From JABCPE02 sp963521545 (lineage in GTDB: Bacteria > Bacteroidota > Bacteroidia > Flavobacteriales > Weeksellaceae): DNA of 32,236 nucleotides. Of the stretch, positions 23,393 through 31,649 are shown piece after piece (the stretch's first letter is position 1; the number at the start of each line of letters is the position of its first letter). The stretch is taken from assembly GCA_963521545.1 (NCBI GenBank), contig CAUQVP010000008.1, forward strand, positions 1 to 32,236, read 5' to 3'. Position numbers and translations under genes: made by a program. Under the pieces are notes generated by a model, which saw only the letters and a list, made by a program, of their open reading frames with translations, was not told where the DNA came from and did not search any database.

Positions 23393-24946
23393 TTATTTTT
23401 TAGAACCTTTGGTGGTCTTTTTCAGTCCTATCATTCCCATGATGGCTTTTGCGCCTTCTCTCATTAGGGTTTTCCCAAAAGTCTGTATCATAGGGCTTCC
23501 TAGGATGCTTTCAAACATAGAAGGCTCTTCCTTGGCAGGTTTGCTCTGCTGAGGTTTGCTGGTTTCTGTATCTGTAGTATTTCCCTGCTCTTCATTCATT
23601 CTTCGTAATAATATTTCGTAGGCAGACTCTTTGTCAACAGTTTGGTTGTATTTTCTTACTAATTCTGATTGGTTTACGAGATTGTCAATTTCCTCTGGAG
23701 ATAGGATATCCATTCTACTTTCTGGCGAAATTAAATAAGTGTGAACCAGCGGAGTAGGGATTCCTTTTTCGTCTAATGCCGTTACGAAAGCCTCCCCAAT
23801 TCCGAGGGACTGGATGAGTTCACTCGCTTTATAAAACTCACTCATAGGGTAGTTTTCCACGGCTTTGGAGATTTCTTTTTTGTCTTTTGCGGTGAATCCT
23901 CTTAGGGCGTGCTGTATTTTTAGTCCCAGCTGACTCAAAACAGATTCTGGAATATCGCCAGGCACCTGCGTGATGAAATAAATTCCCACACCTTTGGAAC
24001 GAATAAGTTTTACCATCGTTTCTATTTGTTCTAAAAGTACTTTTGGAGCATCTTTAAAGATTAAATGAGCTTCGTCTATGAAAACAGCCAATTTAGGTTT
24101 ATCTAGGTCACCTGCTTCTGGAAGAGTCAAATATATTTCAGCAAAAAGAGACAAAATAAAAGTAGAGAACAGGGCAGGTTTGTTTTGGATATCCACTACA
24201 CGAAGGATGTTTACCACACCTTTTTCGTTTCTTGTTTTTAGTAAGTCTAAAACATCAAAGCTGGGTTCTCCGAAGATTTGTGTAGCGCCTTGTTGTTCCA
24301 GCGCTACGATGCTTCTCAGAATAGCGCCTAATGATGCAGGAGCGATAGAGCCATATCCATCGGCAAGTTCTTTTTTACCTTGTTCATTATCAGTTACATA
24401 TTGTAATACCTTTTTCAAGTCTTCTAAGTCTATGAGAGGAAGACCTTTGTCATCACAATATTTGAAAACGATAGACATGATACTGGTCTGTGTATCGTTC
24501 AGCCCTAGAATTTTACTCAAAAGCACAGGTCCAAACTCGGTAACAGTAGCTCTAAGTTTTATTCCTTTCTCCGCAGAGAGAGACATTAGCTCCACAGGGA
24601 AAGCCTGTGGCTGGTATGGCAATTTGGTTTTATCATATCTTTCTTGGATACGGCTGTTCATTTCTCCTGTGGCTGCTATTCCAGAAAGGTCTCCCTTGAT
24701 ATCCATTACCAAAGAAGATACACCATGATGTGAGAGCTGCTCTACGAAGGCTTGTAGTGTTTTAGTTTTTCCTGTTCCTGTTGCTCCAGCGATGAGACCA
24801 TGTCTGTTGATGGTTCGCAGAGGGATATTTACATCTACTTCAGGGATGACTTCTCCATCCAAAATACCTTTTCCTAGAGTAAAGAAATGCCCTTTTGTAG
24901 TGTAGCGAGGCGTAGTTTCTGCTATAAATTTTTCCTTTTTTGACAT
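23393..24946 (-). CDS. HerA-like helicase/ATPase, DUF853 family
   Basis: A 517-aa P-loop ATPase of the DUF853 family (E. coli YjgR type), related to the HerA/FtsK translocases. Walker A is GATGTGKT at 54-61, Walker B ends in IDEAH with Asp291 and Glu292, and an arginine-containing segment QHALRGFTAKDKK follows. FITQVPGDIPESVLSQLG is a strong family block. The last 70 residues are a low-complexity Gln/Lys/Ser linker (SKPQQSKPAKEEP) and a short Met/Gly-rich hydrophobic tail. The in vivo role is not established; DNA or protein translocation is inferred from the fold. It is transcribed alone between two terminators. Confidence 0.92.
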   Translation of the reverse strand: MSKKEKFIAETTPRYTTKGHFFTLGKGILDGEVIPEVDVNIPLRTINRHGLIAGATGTGKTKTLQAFVEQLSHHGVSSLVMDIKGDLSGIAATGEMNSRIQERYDKTKLPYQPQAFPVELMSLSAEKGIKLRATVTEFGPVLLSKILGLNDTQTSIMSIVFKYCDDKGLPLIDLEDLKKVLQYVTDNEQGKKELADGYGSIAPASLGAILRSIVALEQQGATQIFGEPSFDVLDLLKTRNEKGVVNILRVVDIQNKPALFSTFILSLFAEIYLTLPEAGDLDKPKLAVFIDEAHLIFKDAPKVLLEQIETMVKLIRSKGVGIYFITQVPGDIPESVLSQLGLKIQHALRGFTAKDKKEISKAVENYPMSEFYKASELIQSLGIGEAFVTALDEKGIPTPLVHTYLISPESRMDILSPEEIDNLVNQSELVRKYNQTVDKESAYEILLRRMNEEQGNTTDTETSKPQQSKPAKEEPSMFESILGSPMIQTFGKTLMREGAKAIMGMIGLKKTTKGSKK

Positions 24947-24998
24947 TATTTATGATTTTAGGGTCTAAAAATAAAAAAGAATTTATAAAATAACTAAA

Positions 24999-25026
24999 AA
25001 AGGAGATAGAAATTTCTATCTCCTTT
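24999..25026 (-). terminator. Terminator of the small outer membrane protein gene
   Basis: Perfect 28-nt palindrome with 14-nt arms (24999-25012, 25013-25026; core GGAGATAG / CTATCTCC). On the minus strand it is followed by TTAGTTATTTT. It lies 18 nt after the stop codon. Confidence 0.88.
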
Positions 25027-25044
25027 ATGTTGGTTTTTATTTTC

Positions 25045-25566
25045 TTATAGTTTATAAGTAAGACCAAGTCTTCCTCCAAAAGTATGAATTCCACCACCAA
25101 GTTGAAGGTTCAAACCAAGGTTTTTAGTAAAGAAATATCTTCCCCCAATTTGTAATCCTAAGTCAATACCTGAAACTGCAAAACTAGTATGGTAAGGTAG
25201 TAAAGCAGAAGGGCCAGTAGTAGTCTCTGAAACATTAGCATAACCCAATGTAGCCCCTGCATATAGATTAAATTCATTTGGAAGTTTTAGTAATCTATCA
25301 AAATAATAGTTTCCATTAACACCAAATGTGAAAATTGAGTACTTGCTTTCAAGATAACCTTCACTTATTTTTTTAGAACTATAAGAAGCCTCTGCTCCAA
25401 TAGTGAAGTCTCTAGCTATTCCATAATCTAGCCCTAAATACACAGGTACTCCCCATCCAGAAAGACCTACGCCTCCATTAATTTGTACTTTGTTTTTTTC
25501 TAATCCTTGTGCAGATGCTGTAGCTACAGCAAAAAATAAAGATGCACATGCTAAAATCTTTTTCAT
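25045..25566 (-). CDS. Small outer membrane beta-barrel protein
   Basis: A 173-aa protein with a clear signal peptide (MKKILACASLFFAVATASA, then QG). The mature part alternates aromatic and polar residues in about eight strands (INGGVGLSGWGVPVYLGLDYG, FTIGAEASYSSKKI, FTFGVNGNYYFDRL, FNLYAGATLGYANV, LGLQIGGRYFFTKNLGL, FGGRLGLTYKL), as in the porin-like or OmpA-type small barrels of Bacteroidota. No OmpA peptidoglycan-binding domain follows. The specific role is unknown: it could be structural or a small channel. It is a single gene with a candidate promoter at 25599 and a strong terminator. Confidence 0.88.
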   Translation of the reverse strand: MKKILACASLFFAVATASAQGLEKNKVQINGGVGLSGWGVPVYLGLDYGIARDFTIGAEASYSSKKISEGYLESKYSIFTFGVNGNYYFDRLLKLPNEFNLYAGATLGYANVSETTTGPSALLPYHTSFAVSGIDLGLQIGGRYFFTKNLGLNLQLGGGIHTFGGRLGLTYKL

Positions 25567-25598
25567 AAAAAATAAAATTTAAATTTTTAAAACAGAGA

Positions 25599-25606
25599 CA
25601 AAGATA
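25599..25606 (-). promoter_or_regulatory. -7 element of the small outer membrane protein gene
   Basis: Minus-strand TATCTTTG, a match to TAnnTTTG, 32 nt from the ATG. No TTG at -33. Confidence 0.5.
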
Positions 25607-25691
25607 TGCATATTTTTTAGATAGAAAAATATTTCACATTAAAATAATATTTAATAACTTTATAAAATGTAAAAAAATAGACTTTATAATT

Positions 25692-26432
25692 ATGGACAAA
25701 ATAAAAAATCACATTGGGTTGATTATTGTTTCAGCCGCAATAGTTTTTTCTACTTTTTTGGCTGCTAATGCTTTTAAAAATAGAAATTCAAATAATGACA
25801 CTATCAATGTTACAGGGCTTGGGAGCAAGGACTTTGAGTCTGACCTTATCGTATGGAATAGTTCTTTTACAAAGAAAAGTGCGGATTTGAAAAGTGCTTA
25901 TGCTTCACTGGAAAAAGACAGAGATGCCCTCAAAAATTATCTATTGTCTAAAGGTGTGAAAGAAAAGGAAATCGTGTTTTCTTCGGTAGGAATTTCTAAG
26001 GATTTTGATAGAACTTATGATGAGTATCAGAATGTTCGTTCAGAAGTATTTACAGGATACACGCTGAAACAAAATGTGCAGGTGGAGAGCAAAGAAGTGG
26101 AAAAAATAGAGAATATCTCCCGCCAAGTTACCGAGCTTATCAATTCTGGTGTGGAGCTGTACTCTGAGCAGCCAGAATATTATTACACTAAATTAGCTGA
26201 GCTAAAACTAAAAATGATAGCTGAAGCGACTAAAGATGCGAAACTTCGTGCTGAAAAAATTGCTGAAAACGCAGGAGCAAAACTCGGTGATTTGAAAAAA
26301 TCTGAAATGGGAGTTTTCCAGATTATTGCGCAGAATTCTTCAGAGGACTATTCTTGGGGAGGTTCGTTTAATACTTCATCTAAAAAGAAGACAGCCAATA
26401 TCACCATGAAGCTCTCCTACAATATTAGATAA
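25692..26432 (+). CDS. SIMPL domain-containing protein
   Basis: A 246-aa envelope protein. An N-terminal hydrophobic segment (about 8-28, IGLIIVSAAIVFSTFLAANAF) acts as a signal anchor. The rest is a SIMPL (DUF541) domain: INVTGLGSKDFESDLIVWN at its start, then SKGVKEKEIVFSSVGISKDF, FTGYTLKQNVQVES and the helical region LAELKLKMIAEATKDAKLRAEKIAENAGAKLG, quoted here in part. Members such as E. coli YggE are linked to oxidative stress tolerance or envelope functions without a known biochemical activity. It ends 31 nt before mtaB, but mtaB seems to have its own promoter. Confidence 0.9.
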   Translation: MDKIKNHIGLIIVSAAIVFSTFLAANAFKNRNSNNDTINVTGLGSKDFESDLIVWNSSFTKKSADLKSAYASLEKDRDALKNYLLSKGVKEKEIVFSSVGISKDFDRTYDEYQNVRSEVFTGYTLKQNVQVESKEVEKIENISRQVTELINSGVELYSEQPEYYYTKLAELKLKMIAEATKDAKLRAEKIAENAGAKLGDLKKSEMGVFQIIAQNSSEDYSWGGSFNTSSKKKTANITMKLSYNIR

Positions 26433-26438
26433 ATTTCA

Positions 26439-26447
26439 TACCTTTGC
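26439..26447 (+). promoter_or_regulatory. -7 element of mtaB
   Basis: TACCTTTGC matches TAnnTTTGC, 16 nt before the mtaB ATG and just after the SIMPL stop codon. No TTG at -33, since that position is inside the preceding gene. Confidence 0.6.
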
Positions 26448-26463
26448 GGTTTTCAGATTATTT

Positions 26464-27813
26464 ATGATAAATACAAGTCCGAAAACAGTAGCATTTCATA
26501 CACTCGGGTGTAAGCTTAATTTTGCAGAAACATCTACTATTGCGCGCCAGCTTATAGGGGCTGGATATGAGAAAGTAGAGTTCGATGACCCTGCGCAAGT
26601 CTATGTGATTAACACATGCTCAGTAACAGATAATGCCGATAAAGAGTGCAAGTTTCATGTGAAAAGAGCAGTGAAGGCCAATCCAGATGGGCTGGTGGTA
26701 GTTTTGGGATGCTATGCACAGCTGAAACCAGAAGAAATTTCCGCAATAGAAGGTGTGGATTTGGTTTTAGGAGCGAAGGAGAAATTTAATTTGCTTAATT
26801 TCCTTGATGATTTAAGGAAGTCCGAAAGCTCTGCACAGGTTCACTCTTGTGAAATAGAAGATGCAGATTTCTTTATAGGTTCTTATTCCATTGGGGACAG
26901 GACTCGTGCCTTTCTGAAAGTTCAGGATGGCTGTGATTACAAATGTACTTATTGTACAATCCCGATGGCGAGAGGGATTTCCCGCTCCGATACGATAGAA
27001 AATATTGTCAAAAATGCCCAGCAGATTGCCCAGCAGGATATTAAGGAAATTGTCTTGACGGGAGTGAATATTGGTGATTACGGAAAGGGCGAATTTGGGA
27101 ATAAAAAACATGAACATACATTTTTGGATTTAGTGACAGCACTGAATGAAGTGGATGGCATCGAGCGAATCCGAATTTCTTCCATAGAGCCTAATTTGCT
27201 AAAAGATGAAACTATAGAACTTGTAGCGAAGAGCAAGAGTTTTGTGCCGCATTTTCATATTCCGTTGCAGTCGGGCTCAGATGAGATTTTGAAAAAAATG
27301 AAACGCCGTTATCTCACGGCTCTTTATACGAGTAGAGTGAATAAGATAAGGGAAATCCTGCCTGATGCAGCTATCGGTGTGGATGTAATCGTAGGTTTCC
27401 CAGGTGAGACCGAGGAAAAGTTCTTGGAAACTTATAACTTTTTAGCAGAGTTGCCAATCAGCTACCTGCATGTATTTACATATTCTGAAAGGGACAATAC
27501 GGAGGCGGTTAGCATGGAGGGTGTGGTTCCTATTTCGGAGAGAAAGAGAAGGAATAAAATGCTCAGAATTCTTTCTGAGAAGAAAAAAATGGCTTTCTAC
27601 CAAACACAGCTAGGGAAAGTTCTGCCTGTTCTTTGGGAGCATGAAGAGAAAAACGGAATGATGTTTGGCTTTACGGATAACTATGTCAGAGTTCAAAAAC
27701 CATATGACAAAAAGTCCGTGAATAAAGTAGAAAGAGTGAAATTAGAAAAAATTTCAAAGGAAGGAAATGTAGTAGTTTCTAGTTCTTTTGAGGAATTTTT
27801 AACAAAAGTTTAA
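26464..27813 (+). CDS. mtaB: tRNA (t6A37) methylthiotransferase MtaB
   Basis: A 449-aa radical-SAM enzyme that adds a methylthio group to t6A at position 37 of ANN-decoding tRNAs. The N-terminal domain holds the auxiliary iron-sulfur cluster ligands Cys16 (TLGCKLN), Cys52 (INTCSVT) and Cys83 (LGCYAQ). The radical SAM cluster motif is CDYKCTYC (Cys157, Cys161, Cys164), followed by TIPMARG and the VLTGVNIGDYG block. Later blocks HIPLQSGSDEILKKMKRRY and IGVDVIVGFPGETEE are typical. The C-terminus has a TRAM-like RNA-binding region. HTLGCKLNFAE places it with MtaB rather than MiaB or RimO. A terminator follows. Confidence 0.95.
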   Translation: MINTSPKTVAFHTLGCKLNFAETSTIARQLIGAGYEKVEFDDPAQVYVINTCSVTDNADKECKFHVKRAVKANPDGLVVVLGCYAQLKPEEISAIEGVDLVLGAKEKFNLLNFLDDLRKSESSAQVHSCEIEDADFFIGSYSIGDRTRAFLKVQDGCDYKCTYCTIPMARGISRSDTIENIVKNAQQIAQQDIKEIVLTGVNIGDYGKGEFGNKKHEHTFLDLVTALNEVDGIERIRISSIEPNLLKDETIELVAKSKSFVPHFHIPLQSGSDEILKKMKRRYLTALYTSRVNKIREILPDAAIGVDVIVGFPGETEEKFLETYNFLAELPISYLHVFTYSERDNTEAVSMEGVVPISERKRRNKMLRILSEKKKMAFYQTQLGKVLPVLWEHEEKNGMMFGFTDNYVRVQKPYDKKSVNKVERVKLEKISKEGNVVVSSSFEEFLTKV

Positions 27814-27853
27814 CCTCTATTGTCATTACAATGGAGGAAGTTTTTTTATTTTA
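27814..27853 (+). terminator. Terminator after mtaB
   Basis: CCTCTATTGT (27814-27823) pairs with ACAATGGAGG (27828-27837) with one G-T pair and a CATT loop, followed by AAGTTTTTTTATTTT. Confidence 0.85.
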
Positions 27854-27878
27854 GTGGATTGAATTTTCTTAAAATATT

Positions 27879-28592
27879 ATGTCACAAAAAAGCACATACG
27901 GCGACAATGTCATCTCCCTGAGAGATGTAAAAATAGTTCAGAAGAATTTTACAGTTCTTTCTAATGTTAATCTGACCATAAAAAAAGGTAAGTTTAATTA
28001 TCTCATTGGGAAAACAGGTTCTGGAAAAAGTAGCCTTCTCAAGGTTCTTTATGGGCATCTTCCACTCCGTGAGGGAGAAGGAGAGGTGGTTGGTTTTGAT
28101 TTGACAAAACTAAAAGTATCCCGTATTCCTGATTTGAGAAGAAAACTGGGAATTATTTTCCAAGATTTCCAGTTGCTTATGGATAGAACGGTAGAGAAAA
28201 ATCTTCTTTTCGTTTTAGAAGCGACAGGTTGGAAGGATAGAAGCCTGATGGAAGAGAGAATAGATGATGTTCTCAGTAGTGTAGGAATGAAAACCAAAAA
28301 ACACAAAATGCCTCACGAATTGTCTGGTGGAGAGCAGCAGCGTGTAGCTATAGCAAGAGCTTTGCTGAATCATCCCGAACTTATCTTGGCAGACGAGCCT
28401 ACGGGAAACCTAGACCCAGAGACTTCTAATGATATCATGACTTTGCTAAGACAAGTGTCTGAGGAGAGAAATTGTGCAGTGCTGATGGCTACGCATGATT
28501 ATCATTTGATACAGAATTTCCCAGGGCAGGCTATCCGTTGTGAAGATGGGACAGTATCTGTTTTACAGGATACAAGTATACTTTTTGAATAA
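27879..28592 (+). CDS. FtsE-type ABC transporter ATP-binding protein
   Basis: A 237-aa cytoplasmic ABC ATPase. Walker A GKTGSGKS is at 44-51, the signature LSGGEQQ at 148-154, Walker B ends in ADEPTGNLD with Asp172 and Glu173, and MATHDYHLI supplies the switch His. The sequence is closest to FtsE (IFQDFQLLMDRTVEKNL, DLRRKLG), the partner of the membrane protein FtsX in cell division and peptidoglycan hydrolase control, with the LolD group as an alternative. No permease gene is adjacent, so the partner must be encoded elsewhere. It lies alone between the mtaB terminator and a structured gap. I leave the symbol empty because family members are hard to separate by eye. Confidence 0.9.
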   Translation: MSQKSTYGDNVISLRDVKIVQKNFTVLSNVNLTIKKGKFNYLIGKTGSGKSSLLKVLYGHLPLREGEGEVVGFDLTKLKVSRIPDLRRKLGIIFQDFQLLMDRTVEKNLLFVLEATGWKDRSLMEERIDDVLSSVGMKTKKHKMPHELSGGEQQRVAIARALLNHPELILADEPTGNLDPETSNDIMTLLRQVSEERNCAVLMATHDYHLIQNFPGQAIRCEDGTVSVLQDTSILFE

Positions 28593-28628
28593 AAACAGGA
28601 TTGATTTTAACTTTTTTCAATAAAAATC

Positions 28629-28740
28629 AAATTTAATTGGTTAAATGATGTTAAATTGTGTAAAAATTTAGTTAAAACACAAATTTAATGCAATATCATT
28701 AATAAATGCTCGTTTTTGATATTAGTAACCAATTAAATTT
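28629..28740 (+). other. 112-nt element with 15-bp inverted ends, possible three-way-junction RNA
   Basis: The 157-nt gap before the small secreted protein gene holds a 15-bp perfect inverted repeat (28629-28643, AAATTTAATTGGTTA, and 28726-28740). Inside are two further hairpins: 28651-28661 with 28677-28688 (11 pairs, one bulged A) and 28692-28698 with 28717-28723 (7 pairs). Junction strands are only 7, 3 and 2 nt, so the whole can fold as a compact three-way junction ending 9 nt before the ATG at 28750. It could be a 5'-leader RNA, an sRNA or a tiny mobile element with terminal repeats. The sequence is very AT-rich, which raises the chance of fortuitous pairing. Confidence 0.45.
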
Positions 28741-28749
28741 TTAAGTATC

Positions 28750-29016
28750 ATGAAAAAGTTAGTTTTTGCAAGTTTATTCCTTGCATTAGGAACATTCGCA
28801 GTAAATGCACAGTCTACTCCATCAAAAAAGAAAGCAGACCCTTCTAAGAAATCGGCTAAACAATCGCCTAAAAAATCAGCTCAGCCTGGTGAAGCAGAAC
28901 ATGCTGTTCCTGTTGCTCATGAAAGCGGAAGTCATCCTTCAGTGGATAAAGAACAGCCAAAACAAAAGGAATCAGAGGATAAAAAGGAGGAACATCCTGT
29001 AAATCCACAGAAATAG
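28750..29016 (+). CDS. Small secreted Lys/Ser/Pro-rich low-complexity protein
   Basis: An 88-aa protein of no recognised family. A clean signal peptide (MKKLVFASLFLALGTFAVNA, then QS) indicates export. The mature 67 residues have no hydrophobic core and are mostly Lys, Ser, Pro, Glu and Ala: a strongly basic first half (SKKKADPSKKSAKQSPKKSA) and an acidic/basic mixed second half rich in His (EHAVPVAHESGSHPS). It is probably disordered in the periplasm or outside. The ATG is fixed by the signal peptide. It has its own terminator and an unusual structured upstream gap. A shorter frame on the same strand (28805-29002) is a shadow. Confidence 0.75.
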   Translation: MKKLVFASLFLALGTFAVNAQSTPSKKKADPSKKSAKQSPKKSAQPGEAEHAVPVAHESGSHPSVDKEQPKQKESEDKKEEHPVNPQK

Positions 29017-29037
29017 ATTTTATTGTTTATTATAGAT

Positions 29038-29070
29038 AGCCACTTCTGAAAAAGAAGTGGTTATTTTTTA
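29038..29070 (+). terminator. Terminator after the small secreted protein gene
   Basis: CCACTTCT (29040-29047) pairs with AGAAGTGG (29053-29060), loop GAAAA, followed by TTATTTTTTA. Confidence 0.88.
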
Positions 29071-29082
29071 TGGGTAAATTCT

Positions 29083-29091
29083 TATCTTTGC
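29083..29091 (+). promoter_or_regulatory. -7 element of gltX
   Basis: TATCTTTGC matches TAnnTTTGC, 17 nt before the gltX ATG. No clear TTG at -33. Confidence 0.65.
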
Positions 29092-29108
29092 GCCCAAAGT
29101 TTTAAAAG

Positions 29109-30623
29109 ATGAGTAAAATTCGTGTTCGTTTTGCACCGAGTCCTACGGGCCCTCTGCATCTTGGTGGAGTGAGAACAGCATTATACAATTACCTTTTTGC
29201 TAAAAGCCAAGGAGGAGATTTTATTTTAAGAATAGAAGATACAGATACTGCCCGCTATGTGGAGGGAGCAGAAGACTACATCATGGAGGCACTGGACTGG
29301 CTGGGAATACAGCCTGTGGAAAGCCCTAGAAAAGGAGGGCCATATGCGCCATACAGACAGTCTGAAAGGAGAGAAATCTATGACAAATATACAGAGGAAA
29401 TTCTAAAAACGGATTATGCCTACTTGGCGTTTGATACTCCAGAAGAGCTTGATAAAATCAGACAGGAATACGAAGCCAAAGGAGAAGTTTTTTCTTATAA
29501 TAATGTTACTAGAAACAGCCTGAGAAACAGCATTGCACTTCCGAAAGATGAGGTGGAAAAGCTTTTGGCTAAAAAAGTTCCTTTCGTGGTTAGGTTTAAA
29601 ATGCCAGAAAACCGAGTGATGGAGCTGAGTGATATTATCCGTGGGAATTTCAGTGTAAATACGGATACTCTGGATGATAAAGTTTTGGTGAAACAAGATG
29701 GAATGCCGACTTATCATTTCGCAAATATCATCGATGACCACGAGATGCAGATTACCAATGTGATTCGTGGAGAAGAGTGGCTGCCGTCAATGGCTCTGCA
29801 TGTATTGTTATACGAAGCAATGGGCTGGAAAGCACCAGAATTTGCGCATTTACCACTGATACTAAAACCAGAAGGAAAAGGAAAACTCAGCAAAAGAGAC
29901 GGTGATAAATTCGGGTTTCCTGTATTTCCGTTGAATTTTACTGATAAAGAAACAGGCGCAGTATCCAAAGGATATCGTGAGGAAGGCTATTTCCCAGAAG
30001 CGTTTGTGAATTTCTTGGCACTTTTGGGCTGGTCGCCATCTGATGATAAAGAAATCTTGTCATTAGAGGAGATGATTCAGGAATTTAATTTGCATAAAGT
30101 TCATAAATCTGGAGCAAGATTTAGCAAAGAAAAAGCAGAATGGTTTAACAGCCAATATCTTAAAATGAAAACAGATGAAGAGCTGCTAGTTTTACTCAAA
30201 GAGATAGAAGCAGTGAAAACTTCTGGAGTTAGTGATGATAGGTTGATTACGATTATTGGGTTGATGAAAGAGAGAGCGGTTTTCGTGAAAGATATCTATG
30301 AGCAGGGACAGTTTTTCTTCTCTGCGCCAGCAGATTATGATGAAAAAGCCATCAAAAAAGCGTGGGCAGATACCACAGGAGAACTCCTTGCGGAGTTTGC
30401 ACAGAAATTAGAAAATACAGATTTCCAATCAGAGGTTCTCAAAAATCTTATTCATGATTTCGCAGCCGAAAAAGAATTAGGAATGGGTAAAGTGATGATG
30501 CCGCTGCGTTTGGCTTTGGTGGGAGAACTGAAAGGGCCAGATGTTCCTGATATTATGAATATTATAGGAAAAGAAAAAACGATAGAACGAATCAAGAAAT
30601 TGATAGAAACTCAAAAAAAATAA
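29109..30623 (+). CDS. gltX: Glutamate-tRNA ligase
   Basis: A 504-aa class I aminoacyl-tRNA synthetase that charges tRNA-Glu. The HIGH-type motif is PSPTGPLHLGG (His17-Leu-Gly-Gly20), followed by RTALYNYLFAK. FILRIEDTDTARYV is the family's substrate block. The KMSKS equivalent is KLSKRDGDKF at 259-268. YHFANIIDDHEM and VIRGEEWLPSM complete the core, and the helical C-terminal anticodon-binding domain is full length. The start is supported by family N-termini (MSKIRVRFAPSPTG) and the promoter. Whether it also charges tRNA-Gln depends on the rest of the genome. Confidence 0.98.
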   Translation: MSKIRVRFAPSPTGPLHLGGVRTALYNYLFAKSQGGDFILRIEDTDTARYVEGAEDYIMEALDWLGIQPVESPRKGGPYAPYRQSERREIYDKYTEEILKTDYAYLAFDTPEELDKIRQEYEAKGEVFSYNNVTRNSLRNSIALPKDEVEKLLAKKVPFVVRFKMPENRVMELSDIIRGNFSVNTDTLDDKVLVKQDGMPTYHFANIIDDHEMQITNVIRGEEWLPSMALHVLLYEAMGWKAPEFAHLPLILKPEGKGKLSKRDGDKFGFPVFPLNFTDKETGAVSKGYREEGYFPEAFVNFLALLGWSPSDDKEILSLEEMIQEFNLHKVHKSGARFSKEKAEWFNSQYLKMKTDEELLVLLKEIEAVKTSGVSDDRLITIIGLMKERAVFVKDIYEQGQFFFSAPADYDEKAIKKAWADTTGELLAEFAQKLENTDFQSEVLKNLIHDFAAEKELGMGKVMMPLRLALVGELKGPDVPDIMNIIGKEKTIERIKKLIETQKK

Positions 30624-30631
30624 ATTCATAT

Positions 30632-30659
30632 TTGATTTTTAAATTTATTAGTATTTTTG
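30632..30659 (+). promoter_or_regulatory. Candidate accA promoter
   Basis: TTG at 30632-30634, a 17-nt spacer and TATTTTTG at 30652-30659. The spacer is two bases short of the Bacteroidota optimum. It overlaps the upstream TTG at 30657 that would otherwise extend the accA frame, so it supports the ATG at 30690. Confidence 0.5.
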
Positions 30660-30689
30660 AAAACTCAAATATTATTCAAAATTAGAAAT

Positions 30690-31646
30690 ATGGAATACTT
30701 GGATTTTGAACAACCGATAAAAGAGTTGATGGAACAATATGAAAAATGCGCCATCGTAGGCGAAGAAAGTGGAGTGGATGTTTCAGCAACTTGCAAACAG
30801 ATAGAAGAAAAAATCATCAAGACTAAAAAGAAAATCTATGGCAACCTTACGCCATGGCAGAGAGTGCAGCTTTCCCGCCACCCAGATAGACCTTATACAT
30901 TGGACTATATCCACGGAATAGCAGATGAGGGCAGTGTTGTCGAGCTTCATGGCGATAGATGTTTTGCGGACGACCCAGCGATGATAGGCGCGATGATAAA
31001 AATAAATGGTCAAAGCGTGATGGTTATCGGGACACAAAAGGGAAGAACCACGAAGGAAAGACAATACAGAAGATTTGGAATGTCTAATCCTGACGGGTAT
31101 CGTAAGGCGCTGAGATTGATGAAGTTGGCTGAGAAATTTAATATGCCTATCGTGACTTTAATAGACACTCCTGGGGCTTATCCTGGTCTTGAGGCGGAGG
31201 AAAGAGGACAAGGAGAGGCTATTGCAAGAAATATTTTTGAAATGAGCCTGCTGAAAGTTCCTGTAATCGCTATTGTTATCGGTGAGGGAGCTAGTGGAGG
31301 AGCTCTAGGGATAGGTGTGGGGAATAAGGTCTATATGATGGAAAATACTTGGTATTCAGTGATTTCGCCAGAGTCTTGTTCTTCTATTCTTTGGAGAAGC
31401 TGGGAATACAAAGAAACAGCTGCTGATACACTAAAACTTACAGCGCAAGATATGCTGAAAGAAAAATTAATAGACGGCATTATCGCAGAGCCTCTTGGCG
31501 GAGCGCACTATGAACCTGCAGAAGCGTTTGCTAGTGTAAAAGATACAATTTTAAAAAATATAAAAGCATATAAAGGCTTTACTGAAGATGAACTTGCTAC
31601 ACAAAGACAAGAAAAATTTGTAGCAATGGGACAATACAAAGGATAA
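30690..31646 (+). CDS. accA: Acetyl-CoA carboxylase carboxyltransferase subunit alpha
   Basis: A 318-aa subunit that, with AccD, moves the carboxyl group from biotin on BCCP to acetyl-CoA, making malonyl-CoA for fatty acid synthesis. Typical blocks: WQRVQLSRHPDRPYTLDYI, LHGDRCFADDPAMIGAMIK, RRFGMSNPDGYRKALRLM, IDTPGAYPGLEAEERGQGEA, VIGEGASGGALGIGVG and ISPESCSSILWR. The start MEYLDFEQPIKELMEQ matches the family. accD is not in this window. It supplies the same pathway as acpP and fabF 14 kb away but is transcribed separately. A bidirectional terminator follows. Confidence 0.98.
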   Translation: MEYLDFEQPIKELMEQYEKCAIVGEESGVDVSATCKQIEEKIIKTKKKIYGNLTPWQRVQLSRHPDRPYTLDYIHGIADEGSVVELHGDRCFADDPAMIGAMIKINGQSVMVIGTQKGRTTKERQYRRFGMSNPDGYRKALRLMKLAEKFNMPIVTLIDTPGAYPGLEAEERGQGEAIARNIFEMSLLKVPVIAIVIGEGASGGALGIGVGNKVYMMENTWYSVISPESCSSILWRSWEYKETAADTLKLTAQDMLKEKLIDGIIAEPLGGAHYEPAEAFASVKDTILKNIKAYKGFTEDELATQRQEKFVAMGQYKG

Positions 31647-31649
31647 TTA

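Noticed and set aside
24078..24728. 216-aa open frame on the plus strand inside the HerA-like ATPase gene
   Set aside because: Antisense to a well-conserved ATPase, Ser/Arg-rich composition as expected from a shadow frame, no family features.
28629..28740. Simple intrinsic terminator of the FtsE-type gene
   Set aside because: The arms are 82 nt apart and enclose other hairpins; it lacks a compact GC-rich stem followed by a T-run.
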